64,000 nucleotides of DNA from Metaphire vulgaris (GCA_018105865.1 CM030865.1:6106182-6170181); one strand, 5' to 3'; shown: positions 53,243 to 64,000, counted from the first letter of the stretch. The notes: generated by a model not told the origin, from the sequence alone. A program made the numbers and translations.

Positions 53243-53980
53243 TTATTTGACGTAACAATTATACACAAATTTGACTCATCCAATTCACCAAGTGCTCTTT
53301 ACTTATTTCTTATTTCCAGATTTGCAAGACAAAGACTTAATGTGAGGTCTTAGCGTAGGCGTAAACTTCTATTAGGCATCTAGGCTCGAGTCTCCCACTT
53401 TTTAGAGGCTACCATAGGGAAGGAGAAGATATAGGGGTTGTGCTTCCACTCTTTCATCCATTTTTACTCCAACTGGTCTTAGACTGCAGGTAGGTCTATT
53501 GATAGTCCAGGATATTAAACAAGAGGCACCCAAGATAATGACCATGTAAAAATTGTTCGTGTTGAACATTTCTTCTGAATGGTCTTTCCGCAATGTACGG
53601 TAGATCACGTGCATCTACAACGGCGAAGAAGACGGTTTCTGAAAACTGTGAGACCAGTCGTCGTATTTGTGTCACCTCTGACCCATCTCAGCCCCCCACC
53701 CCGTCTGTTCCCATGTGTACATAGTTTATTGTAAGCGACGCAGTTCAGCACCTTCACGGCACGAAGCTGCTTAACCACGAGACTGTAATCCAGTGGTCTG
53801 TTGTAATTTATCTGTATGTTGACGCCGATCACAGCCGTGAATGATTTACTCAATTGTTTGCGCATAGTATGACCTCGGCATTATCTTTTGCCGGGGGTTT
53901 CGTCTCTAAAGACTCAGGAGCCTCGGTGGGGGCAGAACTGAGACGCTCATCGTCTTTGATACAGACGCGTCTATAAACAA
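53243..53980. other. Stretch without a convincing gene
   Basis: A minus-strand frame at 53605-53865 (86 codons) has ordinary amino-acid composition but no recognisable domain and no clear splice sites; I do not call it. Confidence 0.35.
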
Positions 53981-53983
53981 GCA

Positions 53984-54428
53984 CAACACACATACACAAA
54001 CACACACACACACGCGCGCGCGCGCGCGCACACGCAATGGGGCAGATAAAGCATCAGCACGATCTCTATCGGACGCATGGATGATCACGACGTATACGGT
54101 CAGAATGAAAGGCGACATCTGAAGTTTCTGGGGTAAACTAATATATATATGTATATGTATATATACATATAGACATATATACAGTATATATATATATTTA
54201 TATATATGACATGCATGTAAATATATGATATAGTGATATACTGTATATACATATATGTATAGGTCTACATATGTATATATATATGTGATATATACATATT
54301 ATGTGTGTGTTTATGTGTATATATATACATCTGAAGGTTTTGGGGCAAACTAATATATTTATATAGTATAAGTGACATGCATGTATATATATGTGTGTGC
54401 GCGTGCGTGCGTGTTTATGTGTGTATAT
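53984..54428. repeat. CA/CG and TA microsatellites
   Basis: (CA)n then (CG)n at 53984-54036; dense TA/TATG repeats at 54141-54330 and a further TG/CG run near 54388-54425. Confidence 0.9.
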
Positions 54429-54575
54429 AAATTGCTGTTTGTCTTATTTTTAAATTCTCTGCAGCTATAGCTGCGTATAGCACACTGATGTCCTTTGGTA
54501 TCTTTGCTATTCCGATCTGTCATGTACTCTTTCTATCGGCTACTGCTACTGTTTCTAACTTTCTGACTTACACCA

Positions 54576-54806
54576 CAGACATGGACATGGGTTGAACCCA
54601 CCCATGGATTGGGTTGGGTTGGGTCATAAATTTCCATGTTTATGGTGGGTTGGGTCAAAAAATAAGTCATGGTGGAAGAAATTGTACTGTAATACGGTGA
54701 TTTGGGTCGGGTAAAGTAACCTTATTGCTTTCATGAGTTGGTTGGGTTGGTTCGATCTGAATCATGATGGGTTGGGGTTTTTAAAATGGACCCATGTCCA
54801 TGTCTG
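54576..54806. mobile_element. Short inverted-repeat element, cagacatggacatgggt ends
   Basis: The left end cagacatggacatgggt and the right end acccatgtccatgtctg are exact 17-bp inverted repeats. The interior is full of gggttgggt repeats. Confidence 0.75.
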
Positions 54807-55031
54807 ATAAAACATATTAGACTGACTCTGGGTCTTCCTTGAGTCTCTCTTCATCTGTCATTGAATGCGTATAGCTTTCACTGGCCACTGGTTTGATTGT
54901 AAGTCCTTCCATTTCTTCAAAGTTTTGCCCATAATATCTTTTAAGCAGATGTCGAATGGAACTGGTTTTGTTTCGGTTCTAAAATATGGGGAACCATCCA
55001 CAAAAAGACGAACTCCATCCATAAGTATGGC

Positions 55032-55310
55032 CAGTGGCGTAGCCAGGATTTCCGGAGGGGTTTTTGGTTTTTGGTTTTGACCGTGACCAACTTCGGAAAA
55101 AGCTTGACAAGCAAAAAAGCTCATCTCCTCTATTTTTCCCGAAAGCAAAAAATAAAAAGTCGTCACACCTCTTAAACCGTTACACTCTATAACCAAAGGG
55201 GGTTTTACCCCCAAAATCGCGTCCCAAAATTAAAAATGCATAGAAACTCATTAAAAATATTTTGTTTTTGGCAGCCAAGAGGTTTAATCCCCAACCCCCC
55301 TTCGCCACTG
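55032..55310. mobile_element. hAT-like element with cagtggcg ends and exact 8-bp target duplication
   Basis: Flanked by agtatggc at 55024-55031 and 55311-55318. Ends are cagtggcg...cgccactg. The left inner sequence (gtagccaggat) is shared with the caggggcgtagc elements at 57098 and 57833. Confidence 0.85.
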
Positions 55311-55318
55311 AGTATGGC

Positions 55319-56170
55319 AAAGACAAAAGTTGCTAATTGGAATATGCAGAAAAGGCGTTTTGCCACTTGAGGATTCGATACATCCACTTTTAGCAGTGAA
55401 GTCTTATTTCTGTTAGGGACAGCGTCAATGAACAGTACACCTCACTGATTTAGCTTTAGCGGGGTGTTATTATTCATCCACATGTTTTGACATTAATAGA
55501 AGTTGCCGAAAATTGACGTTCTGAGTGAAATAAAGCATAGCATTGGCGCGACGACAGTAATCTCGACAGCACACAGTAGCCGCGTCGTGCATTTCTAATT
55601 TCCTGTTCTAAACGCCTTTAATACTGCTCGAATCACGACTTGAATATTTACCCGATAATATAGTGAGAGACTCTCATTGTAGAATTTGCCATGAGTTGTG
55701 ATGAGTGGGGCTCGTCATCATGACAGAGTTTTATCTTTATAGTCGAGGAGATACCCACACTCCCCACCCCCACCGAGCTGCAAAGCAAACTAGAGATCAC
55801 GATTTCCGAGTAATCGGTAGTGAATCATCTTCATTCTGCGGTTAGCCGACCTCAAGAGTTCGTTCAGTAGGTCTACAAAGCGGTCATGGAGAACGGTCAG
55901 TTTAGTAAGGCTGCACAGTTTGTACCAAAGCCTTGACACATTTTTTCACGCTGCAGAGATATTTGTGAATCGAATGCCTGCGTAAATCAATCTTTCTGTT
56001 CCTTCTGTCAGTCAGATAATGAAACCGTATACAAGATAGTCCAATTGGTCTATATTCTATAGCATGTAATTGGTGGATACGTTAGTAAAATTTTCGAAAG
56101 TTTCTTTACTCCATTCCCAAAAAAAATTTGAATGCATTTTACTCGTCACATGCAGAATCGTTTCCAATTG
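55319..56170. other. Stretch without recognised features
   Basis: No domain-like frame, transposon end or RNA gene was recognised. Confidence 0.4.
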
Positions 56171-56369
56171 CACGGGCGTCCGCAGACATTTTTACAGGGG
56201 GGGTTGCAAAACAAGGTCTTGTGGCGAAAGAAATGCAATTTTTTTCCAGGGGATTGCAAAACAAGGTTTTGTGACGAAAGAAACAAGTAATTTTACATTT
56301 TTCGTAACTCCACAATTTTTCCAGGGGGGTGCAATTGCACCCGATTGCACTCCCCTCCGGACGCCCATG
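56171..56369. mobile_element. Inverted-repeat element with gggcgtccg ends and exact 8-bp target duplication
   Basis: Flanked by tccaattg at 56163-56170 and 56370-56377. The left end cacgggcgtccg matches the reversed right end catgggcgtccg. The interior has two copies of ttgcaaaacaaggt. Frames across it are repeat-derived. Confidence 0.85.
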
Positions 56370-56659
56370 TCCAATTGGACATTTTTCACATGGATCTCTG
56401 ACGAATAGAAGCGACCGTGTCTCGTTGCACTCTCTCGTGCTTTCTTTAGTGTTTCCCATGGTTTCAAACGCATTTGCCCGCATTTATTGGAAAGTCACGA
56501 GCAATTCAACCTCGTAATGTTTGCGCTCTACCTCGTAATGTTTGCAAGAAGCGTTTTCTCAAGTGAAAAAAGTTTAAACGGCACTGGTTACGCGTCTTCC
56601 TAGTGCAAAGCTAGAAATTATTGGGTAAGAAATTCTAGACGAATTTCGTAAAGCAGAGC

Positions 56660-57060
56660 GTGTGGCGATCCCAAGAATTCTTGGTGAGGGGAATGCATTG
56701 AATTTTTAGAAAGTTGGTGTGGAGATGCAATGAATTTCTAGGAAGTTGGTGGGCAATGAATTTCTAGGAAGTTGGTGGGGGATGAAATGAAATCCCGTGA
56801 CAGGTTGACAAGCAAAAAAGTTCATTAACAGTGTTTTGCCCAGCAAATGTAAATAAAACTTCCCGAAAAGGCTGACATGCAAAAAGGTCATCAGCTCTGT
56901 TTTGTATACAGGTACTCGGCGGACATGTAGCGCCGTAACAACTCGGATCGGGAAAACCCCCTGAAATGCTGAAAAGCAAAAGAAAGAAAAGGAAGCTCGG
57001 TGGAGATGCATCCCCAGTCTTCCCCAACGTAGAACCGTACCTGTATGTTTTGACCAGTGG
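56660..57060. repeat. Degenerate repeat with tandem gaatttctaggaagttggtg
   Basis: Two exact and one degenerate tandem copies (56680-56780) of a roughly 30-bp unit, related to the interior of the element at 36212-36523 in inverse orientation, followed by sequence with gacaagcaaaaa motifs common to the short elements here. Element ends are not clear. Confidence 0.5.
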
Positions 57061-57097
57061 TCACTATTCTAATTCTAGCCAATTAATTAGTGGCAAA

Positions 57098-57273
57098 CAG
57101 GGGCGTAGCGACGGGGGAGGTATATCGGTATATATATATATCTCCAAATCAGTCTACCTTAAAGATTTTAATGTGTTTTTTAAGATTTTTAAAGATTTTA
57201 AAGATTTATCCGCCCCTCCTCCCAAATCACATTACCCTCCTCCCACCCCAATCAAATTCCTGGCTACGCCCTG
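57098..57273. mobile_element. hAT-like element, caggggcgtagc family, copy 1
   Basis: The left end caggggcgtagc and the right end ggctacgccctg are inverted repeats. Flanks gtggcaaa and gtggcaag form an 8-bp target duplication with one mismatch. Confidence 0.8.
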
Positions 57274-57308
57274 GTGGCAAGCTTTGCAGTAGCTGCAGAG
57301 TACGCCTG

Positions 57309-57629
57309 CTAATCGTTTATCACACCTTCGAAATTATGTCTGTCGATTGAGATCCTCAGTGTCTGCTGTTTGGCGTCGAAGTACTCGAAATGGGCGGACG
57401 CGCTTGGCTGATCATCAGCAACCAACCACGAAAACAACAAGCGAATTCAAATTCCTCAGTTGACGCGGTACCCAGTGCCGACGGCAGCCCCCCGAAAGAT
57501 GTCGCCGTGTTTCAATAGAGTCCTAACGATGAAAGTCTGGGTTATCAACGGAGGGTTACGGATGAAGGACATCCGAACCTTTGTTACCAGTTGCTTCTTC
57601 TTATGCGCCCAAAAGTCTCTGCTGTTCAG
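57309..57629 (-). CDS. Candidate orphan exon(s), unrecognised or ependymin-like, low confidence
   Basis: The minus strand has an open stretch 57629-57456 (57 codons, including KVRMSFIRNPPLITQTFIVR) and, after about 50 bp, a second stretch 57407-57309 in the same frame preceded by a T-rich tract and cag acceptor: PSASAHFEYFDAKQQTLRIS, then IDRHNF. The FEY-DAKQQxxRI pattern recalls a strand of the ependymin family, but too little is present to be sure and no start, signal peptide or cysteines are visible. A possible donor is CGAAG|gtgtga near 57326. It may be part of an unseen gene, a pseudogene, or chance. Confidence 0.25.
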
Positions 57630-57832
57630 TTATTATACGACTTATTCTTGTAGTGAAATGAACGCATTCAACGTTCAACGTCTTCAGCACTGACAACCCG
57701 CAATCCTCTTAAGAACGTTCGAGTAGACCCATCATCTATCTATCAATAGAGATTTTTACAGACATCGCCGCAACGTTTCGCTATTCTGAGCTGAAACACG
57801 AAGAGTTTTCAATATTGCAGAGACGCCGCTTT

Positions 57833-58035
57833 CAGGGGCGTAGCCAGGAATTTGATTTGGGTGGGTATAAATGTGGGGTATATACTGTTATATATAATAT
57901 ATATGTAAATAATTTGTATTATATATAATATATTTTTATATGTTATACATATGTATATATACGTTATATATACTGTAATTTTTATATACTGATTTTGGGG
58001 TATACATACCGATATACCCCCTCGCTACGCCCCTG
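57833..58035. mobile_element. hAT-like element, caggggcgtagc family, copy 2
   Basis: Ends caggggcgtagcc and gctacgcccctg. Flanks gccgcttt (57825-57832) and ggcgcttt (58036-58043) are an 8-bp duplication with one mismatch. The interior is TA-rich. Confidence 0.8.
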
Positions 58036-58273
58036 GGCGCTTTCGTAGACGAAGAGCAAACGATGCCGGAGAAGAAGAGGACGCCCCTGTAGTTGTACGT
58101 CTAAGGGCTGCTATGTTGCATGCTGCATTCACTGAATGAGGCAAACTATGCACTCAAGCGCCTTAAGTACCGCACATTATGCCAAATATGTATTTTTAAA
58201 TCTTTCGAGACTAATCCTACCTGGATCTACAACCTTGAATACAACGGGAAAAATTGCGGACTATGGATTTTAT

Positions 58274-58427
58274 CAGTGTTTATCCAGACTCCAGGTCTTT
58301 GGGGGGATTAACTTGGCTGGAGGGAAAGAGGCACAGTTCAATGCAAAAATTGTAGTGCTCGGATTTGGGGGGATTTTGAGGTTTTGGGAGGAAATCTCCC
58401 CTCCTAAGAGGCCTGGATAAAACACTG
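58274..58427. mobile_element. Inverted-repeat element, cagtgtttatccag ends
   Basis: The left end cagtgtttatccag and the right end ctggataaaacactg are inverted repeats; gattttat and gattttgc flank them. Related to the 43821-44220 element. Confidence 0.7.
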
Positions 58428-58454
58428 GATTTTGCTAAGATTGAGCGCTCGTGA

Positions 58455-59125
58455 ACATCGAGCAAACTTTCATGGATGGATTAACATTAGGAAAAAGAAA
58501 TAGAGGAAGACCGGCAACAGCCTGGATCGACAGCATTGGCGAATGGACTCAACTCGATGGCTCACGTTTGGTCAGCACAGGGGGCCGTCCATAAAGTACG
58601 TCACGCTCGAATGGTATGGTCTAAGAGAGTGTGACAGTCTGTGAAAGAGGGAGGGGTAAGGACCAGCGTGACGTCACACCTTCAGTATAAGTAAAACCTT
58701 AAATATGCCTGAAATGAGGGATAGTAAAAGACGTTTTTAATTGCTCATTAATATCTTTTGCCCGAGGATACATAAGATTTTAGGTTTCAGTTATATTCGT
58801 TATCATTATCGGAAGTTACAATTTGTTTTGCTGCAGAGAATTGAACGAGAAACTTGAATATATTAAATAGAAACCTGTGTGACGTAAATTATGGTCGACG
58901 TTTTAAGGGATCCGAGTTAAAATGGCCAAAATTAGCGTGACGTATTTTATGGACGGCCCCACATTCAGATAAGGAAATCTTGGAGGTCAATAATTATTCA
59001 TCAATGTGGCCAACCTTCATCCGTGAAGAAGACCTAGATACAGGTACAGATACAGAGCGCTCGTGAATAAGCTGGTGCACTGCGCCAAGCTTACGGGCAG
59101 CGCTATAGAAATCTCGTGTTAACTC
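58455..59125 (+). mobile_element. LINE C-terminal remnant split by a nested element
   Basis: Left part encodes GLTLGKRNRGRPATAWIDSI, then GEWTQLDGSRLVS. After the nested element (58581-58960) the frame resumes with NNYSSMWPTFIREEDLDT. Downstream, gggcagcgctatagaaatct is a typical LINE 3' terminus. Confidence 0.65.
58581..58960. mobile_element. Inverted-repeat element, GGGGCCGTCCATAAAGTACGTCA family
   Basis: The left end ggggccgtccataaagtacg and the right end, reversed, ggggccgtccataaaatacg extend to gtcacgct on both sides. The interior contains a second cgtgacgtca pair. No coding capacity. Inserted in a LINE remnant. Confidence 0.8.
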
Positions 59126-59409
59126 ACTTAAGTCTGCCTAATTAGGCTACTTATTTTTCACAAAGAAGGATGTGTACGAAGAGTCCAAGACCGACATGAA
59201 CTAGAACCCATTGTTTATGTCCCGCTCCGACATGAAAAACAATGCCGCAATGTCTAGCTGCGGACAAATCAATATGTAAATCATCAACGATAAATTCGGT
59301 TCACTTCACAACGGCACAAATAGCTGGCTTCGGTCGAAGCTCATAGTAGAATAGGTGGGATTTATGATCATGCCGTACGCGCATCACCTGCCCGTCGGTC
59401 TTAATTAAC

Positions 59410-59815
59410 ATCAATCAATGACTCAATCAATCAATAAACTTCTATGGTGCCACTATCATAATGCCCAGGGCATCAGCCGATGGCGCACCAAATCCAAATA
59501 GGGTCAATCCGGAAGATCAGTCAAAACAGCGGGGGAGCAATCTAAGGGAGATAAGCCAAGCCAAACAGGTATGTTTTAAGACGAAATCTAAAAGATGATA
59601 AATTGTTAGTTTTACGAAGTGATATTGGTAATGAATTCCAAAGCTTAGGGCCACACCCTGAGAAACAACTAGTGCCAATGACGGTGCGAGAATAAAGAAT
59701 AACAAATGAAAGTCCTGCCGAATACCTAGTGGAGTGAAGTCGAGGGATTAGTCGCATCTTAAGGTAATAGAGCTCATATATAACATCAACGGCAACTGTG
59801 CCCTCATTCAATGGT
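59410..59815 (-). mobile_element. L2/CR1-group LINE 3' end
   Basis: The minus strand encodes LHSTRYSAGLSFVILYSRTV, then GCGPKLWNSLPISLRKTNNL and FRFRLKTYLFGLAYLP, followed by a 3' tail reaching about 59410 (tggtgccactatca). Confidence 0.75.
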
Positions 59816-61249
59816 CAGGTGGTCAGACTGCTTAAACGGTGACAAGTCAAGTGCCACTTGACTGTAGACGAGGAAGATAGACAGCCATAGTGTTTTGAAG
59901 GATGAGTTTACAAATAAATCTACCAATCGCTACGTTCTGTATTTTAAAAGAGAAAGTGATTTATATACGGTGAATAAGCAATACTGTAAGGCTTCGTTTA
60001 ATCATTTAATGAAATGCCGATCTGCGTGGCAATGGAAAAATTACAGAGGTTTATAACAGTTTCAAATTAAACTAGGACGAAGATATACAATAGTTAAATA
60101 TTGGTATTTCAGCTTCTCATTGTTAACACTTATTCTTTGTCTGTCGCCTAACATAGTTTTGACAAGCTTCGAACTTTTAAAAATAAAGCGTTCAGATCAC
60201 TGGTCATGGTCTTGGAATATGGAGCGCCAATTCTCTACTATCCCTACGATGCAAAATATAATGCAATACATGTTAACTAGGAAGTCTGCGTTTTAAGATT
60301 ATTTCCAGCACAATCCATCTGTATTAACCACCAAATGTGCAATACGTTTGCGATAATTTTTATAGCGCCAGTTTTTCTTAGGCGTAAGTTAGATAGTCAT
60401 CGAAGGTAGGCCTATAGGTAACCTCGTAGGACGAAATGGACGATACAGTAGGAGTAGGAAATTAGAATAGAATGTAGGCGTGCGGTTAATCTGATGGTAG
60501 ATGAGAATCTATACTCGACAGCATGAATGTCATGTCATTTTTGCACTTCAGTAATAGCTTTAGCATTGAAATTAGTCATAAAATTTTGAACCAATGATAG
60601 GTATCACTAAGTCTAACTTTGCAGAATGATCTCATGTGTCTAGTGCTAAATTAATCAAATACTAACAGACGCATGCATGCATGGCAATGGTCAGGAACAT
60701 TATCATCAGTTAATTCTACAAATCTTAGCCAAACAAAAGTGTGTGCTGTTAGATCTTACCGATGATGCAAGTCAGAAGGCCTATCGGTCTAATCCATTTA
60801 TGTCAGCCAAAGAAGGCCTGGTCTATCTAACTGAACGACGCGATCAGGTATGTGAACGAATCACGACTGACGGTTGAATTGCAGGTCCTTGCAATGACAT
60901 ACCTGTATTCGCCACCGCGACCCCGTTCCACTTCGTTGATCATGCGTGCAACTGGAGCAAACATGCGGCTGGCACTTCGGCTGAAACTGTCGCCTTCGCA
61001 ATGTGTAATAATTGCGAAGAAGTTCTAAATATTGTTTTTACAGGAGACAATATTTCTCCGAGATGAAACTTCTGTTATCACAAAGTTCGAGCATCGAAAC
61101 CCAACCAAGACTTTCGGCCTTCAAACTTCTACGAGTAGGGAATTTGTCCAAGATTATTGAGTGCACGTGTACACTCGAGCGTCCCATTTGTATGTCTCAA
61201 CGACGCAGCAGAGCGTCGGCTTTTTGCTCACTCATCTCTTTGGACTCGG
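59816..61249. other. Stretch without recognised features
   Basis: About 1.4 kb. A + frame at 60677-60877 has no recognisable domain or splice context. No transposon ends were identified. Confidence 0.35.
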
Positions 61250-61307
<58 letters not shown>

Positions 61308-61765
61308 GGTTGTTAACGTACATTAAGACACTCACAAGTGAAGAATCATAAGTGCGGGGTGAGTCACATGACATAAACAGTGTAGGCCAAACTGCAGAGT
61401 GCAGTTTTCAGTCGGCGTTTAAAAACAATCAACGAAACAGTTAAGTCCGAAGTGACAGATTTCGGTAGACTGTTCCAAACAGACGGGGCAGCGATTGCAA
61501 AGGAACGGTCGGTGAGAGAAAGGCGAGTGCGCCGCTTTATCAGTTTATTAGCACCACGTGATCTAAGTAGGCGAGACTGTTCCTGCAATTGAATGACGTC
61601 TGCCAAGTAGCTGGGCTGTTGTGTTGTTATTGTCTTGAAGGTAATAAGCGTGATCTTGTACAAAATGCGATATCGTATTGGTAGCCTATGGAGACGAGCA
61701 AGGATCGGTGTGGTGTTCTGTTCGGGGCACTTTACAAACAGTCCTGGCAAGTCAAGACATGTCGG
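61250..61765 (-). mobile_element. L2/CR1-group LINE 3' end with (AAT)n tail
   Basis: The minus strand encodes LARLHRLPIRYRILYKITLI, then RRTRLSLTDRSFAIAAPSVW and NSLPKSV, then RRLKTALCSLAY. The tail (TTA on the + strand) fills 61250-61305. Confidence 0.8.
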
Positions 61766-61839
61766 CGATTGGTGCCCCTGACTTTCATCTTCGTTTCGCC
61801 ACGGCGCTATAGAAGTCGTCTTTCTACTACTACTATTAG

Positions 61840-61914
<75 letters not shown>

Positions 61915-61976
61915 AACAACAACTACTACTACTACTACTACTACTACTACCACTACCACTACCACTACCACTACCA

Positions 61977-62032
<56 letters not shown>
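61766..62032 (+). mobile_element. Retroelement 3' end with a long (CTA)n tail
   Basis: acggcgctatagaagtcgtc is the usual LINE 3' terminus; it is followed by about 205 bp of CTA repeats with CCA and CAA interruptions (61823-62032). Open frames of poly-Thr and poly-Val across it are artefacts. Confidence 0.75.
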
Positions 62033-62033
<1 letters not shown>

Positions 62034-62140
62034 GACAGCCTAATGGTACCCAGGGGACAAGGGCCTTTTTAACGTGCAGTGAACCACTCAATGTGCAGTG
62101 AGACACAAAATGTGCAGTGATTAATTGAAAATGTGCAATG

Positions 62141-62589
62141 GGGCTCTCCATTAATTACCTCAACACAATAGAGGGAGGGTGTTTGAAAAGAATAGGGAGG
62201 AAGGGAGGGGTCACGAGAAGTTGACGTCAACAATTTCATATTTTTTATAAATGATAAAAATAAGAAATATCACGAAATACTATTTATTACAAAGGCAACA
62301 ACCTGACAAGCAAAGAAAAAGGTCATCACCACCACATTATGACACTTGATGAACAAAAGAAAGGAAAAAGTTCATCACCGTAAAAATAATAACCGTCTAC
62401 CGAAAAAATAATAACATTCTAAACTTTTAGGGGGATCCGTCACAGATCTTATTGGCAGGGGAGGGGGTCAAAAGTTTTTGCCATGATTATAGGAGGATCA
62501 CCACTCAAAGTTTGAAAGTTGATAGTTGTTAAAAAGGGGAGAAGGTCAAAAATTGCCCAAAAATTGCTGACGTAATTAATGGACAGCCC
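62141..62589. mobile_element. Inverted-repeat element, GTCCATTAATTA family, copy 2
   Basis: The left end gggctctccattaatta and the right end, reversed, gggctgtccattaatta match the 37293-37702 element in ends and C/G-rich interior, in opposite orientation. It follows four spaced atgtgcagtg-like repeats (62070-62140). Confidence 0.75.
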
Positions 62590-62739
62590 GAATGTTAAAT
62601 TTATAATTTTTTTTAGCTTTGTGCAGTGATAAATTTTTAGCCTGTTTTTTACGCGGATGTTCACAAATTTTCTGAATTCAGTGCAGTGATCAATTTTCAT
62701 TAAAAGCTCTGGAGGTTACTAAGTTTTAATCGCAGTCAA

Positions 62740-63520
62740 AAGCCTGCTGTGCTCTTATTCGTGACCTTCGCCACCTATGCCCTTGCCTAGATTATAGATA
62801 CCAATGCTACCCCCACAATTGCCACCTCAATAGTTCACTCCAAATTACATTATTGTAACTCCCTCTACTATAACCTTCTCAAAGCCTCCATCAACAAATT
62901 GTAATCAATACAAAATGCACTAGCTCGCGCTGTTACTTAAGTCACCTAAATTCTCCCATATTTCACCCGTACTAAAATCATTACATTGGCTTAAAATAAC
63001 TGAACGTATCCAATATAAGATAATAACACTTGCATATAGCTCACTTCAGTCATCAAAACCTGTCTACCTTAGATCACTATTAACTCCTCAGCCTCCTCGA
63101 CCCACACGTTCATCATCTCATCTCACTCTGTCACGCCCGCTGAATCAGTCATCCCTGAAAATTTGCAACCGTGCCTTCTCATACGCTGTACCTGAGCTTT
63201 GGAGCTCTATCCCAGCTTCCCTCCGCAGACTTGGACACTTTTAAGCAATAAAATCTGAATCATCATTGCCCATAATCCCTGCATTATCTCCTCAAGTCTT
63301 CAGGTCTAAGTTTAAATCCTTCCTTTTTCTAAAATCATTCCCTGCATAGCTGTAACAACCTAGCCTTCACTGCCCTTTGGATGTTGACTATGGCTTGGCT
63401 GATCAGTGATCATATATCTTTTCCATAGCTAATTTAAGAAAGGCTGAGCGCCTAAGAATAAGCAGCTACTGTTGTGCTGCTTTCCAAGGCGCTATAGAAA
63501 TCCACGAGATTTTACTTACT
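62740..63520 (+). mobile_element. L2-like LINE 3' region
   Basis: Broken frames of the C-terminal reverse-transcriptase region: YCNSLYYNLLKASINKL, IQNALARAVT, and later ICNRAFSYAVPELWSS. Several stops. The 3' end aaggcgctatagaaatccac is followed by ttac repeats. Confidence 0.7.
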
Positions 63521-63719
63521 TACATTCCAAGTGTCTTTTTGTGTGTCTAAAATGCGCTAAAATTCACCCACGGACATTTGTAAGTTAACAAATGTTTCCG
63601 GGGTGATACTCTCGGACCACCGTTAAAAGGGATGGAAGGAGAGGAGGGGAGGAAAGAAAGGGGAGGGATGGGAAGGAAGAGGAGGGGAAGAGGGAGGAAG
63701 AGAAGGTACTGGTGTTTTG

Positions 63720-64000
63720 AATTGTTCCTAGCTATATCAATGCATTTTTGTGATGTAGTAATCTACCTAGGTTATTCTACTTTATTTCTAGGTGATAATA
63801 CTACGGCACAATTTCCTTCCATTCTTGCAACATCTCATCAAGTTTTTCTTTCTAGACTCAAATCATTTCTCTTTATAAAGTCATTCCCCTCCATAGCTGT
63901 AACGTCCCGAATACTGGCCCTTTGGATTAAATGACCCTGCATAGATGACCCCACCGTTGGCTATAGCTACTTCATTCTTAGAATAAGCGCCTAGGAATAA
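63720..64000 (+). mobile_element. Second L2-like LINE 3' end, cut by the window edge
   Basis: Frame SHQVFLSRLKSFLFIKSFPS parallels the preceding element near 63295-63345, and taagcgcctaggaataa resembles its pre-terminal ctgagcgcctaagaataag. A G/A-rich tract precedes it (63630-63710). Confidence 0.6.

Noticed and set aside
53605..53865. 86-codon minus-strand frame (INYNRPLDYSLVV)
   Set aside because: Composition is plausible, but there is no recognisable domain, no signal peptide, and splice sites at the edges are weak.
61688..62151. Poly-Thr and poly-Val frames
   Set aside because: Translation of the (CTA)n tract in two orientations.

Overview
The window is eukaryotic: coding sequence is broken into short exons with consensus splice sites, introns are long and AT-rich, and non-LTR retrotransposon remnants, small inverted-repeat transposons and microsatellites are abundant. 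The domain mix of the main gene (PAN/apple, SUEL-type galactose-binding lectin, DOMON) and the CR1/L2- and RTE-like LINE fragments suggest a marine invertebrate animal, perhaps a deuterostome such as an echinoderm, hemichordate or cephalochordate. The sequence alone does not settle the species.

One large gene on the minus strand dominates from about 50.0 kb to the left edge and runs off it. In transcription order it has: a signal-peptide exon encoding a Cys-rich region (49545-50024); two PAN/apple exons (41013-41288 and 35857-36120); a SUEL lectin exon (35073-35423); then a tandem array of 14 complete DOMON units plus the first exon of a fifteenth (33973 down to 327). The standard unit is about 2.08 kb and has four exons: a Ser/Thr-rich linker of 159 bp, then 179, 62 and 272 bp that together encode one DOMON domain. 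The exons sum to 672 bp, exactly 224 codons, and unit boundaries are phase 1-1, so units can be gained or lost without breaking the frame. The 61 exons in the window give about 3,600 codons of an apparently secreted, mucin-linked poly-DOMON protein. Linking exon 1 and the PAN/SUEL exons to the array is inferred from strand, order and matching phase.

The array has a second-order structure. The same LINE 3'-end fragment sits at the same intron position in units 4, 8 and 12, so blocks of four units (about 8.8 kb) were themselves duplicated. Later insertions are a 2.0-kb CR1-like element in unit 9 and an RTE-like fragment in unit 11. Units 2-15 use a GC 5' splice site after the linker exon where the divergent unit 1 uses GT. 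Unit 4 has a one-base insertion in its 62-bp exon. A decayed, duplicated piece of a further DOMON exon lies upstream of unit 1.

The right part (36-64 kb) is intron and intergenic DNA filled with repeats: LINE C-terminal fragments on both strands, many short elements with terminal inverted repeats and recognisable target-site duplications (mostly 8 bp, one of 9 bp), tRNA-like SINE heads and microsatellites, including a run of more than 200 bp of CTA repeats. Apart from the main gene, the only other possible coding sequence I see is a weak candidate exon near 57.3-57.6 kb on the minus strand. No rRNA, CRISPR or confident functional tRNA was seen.
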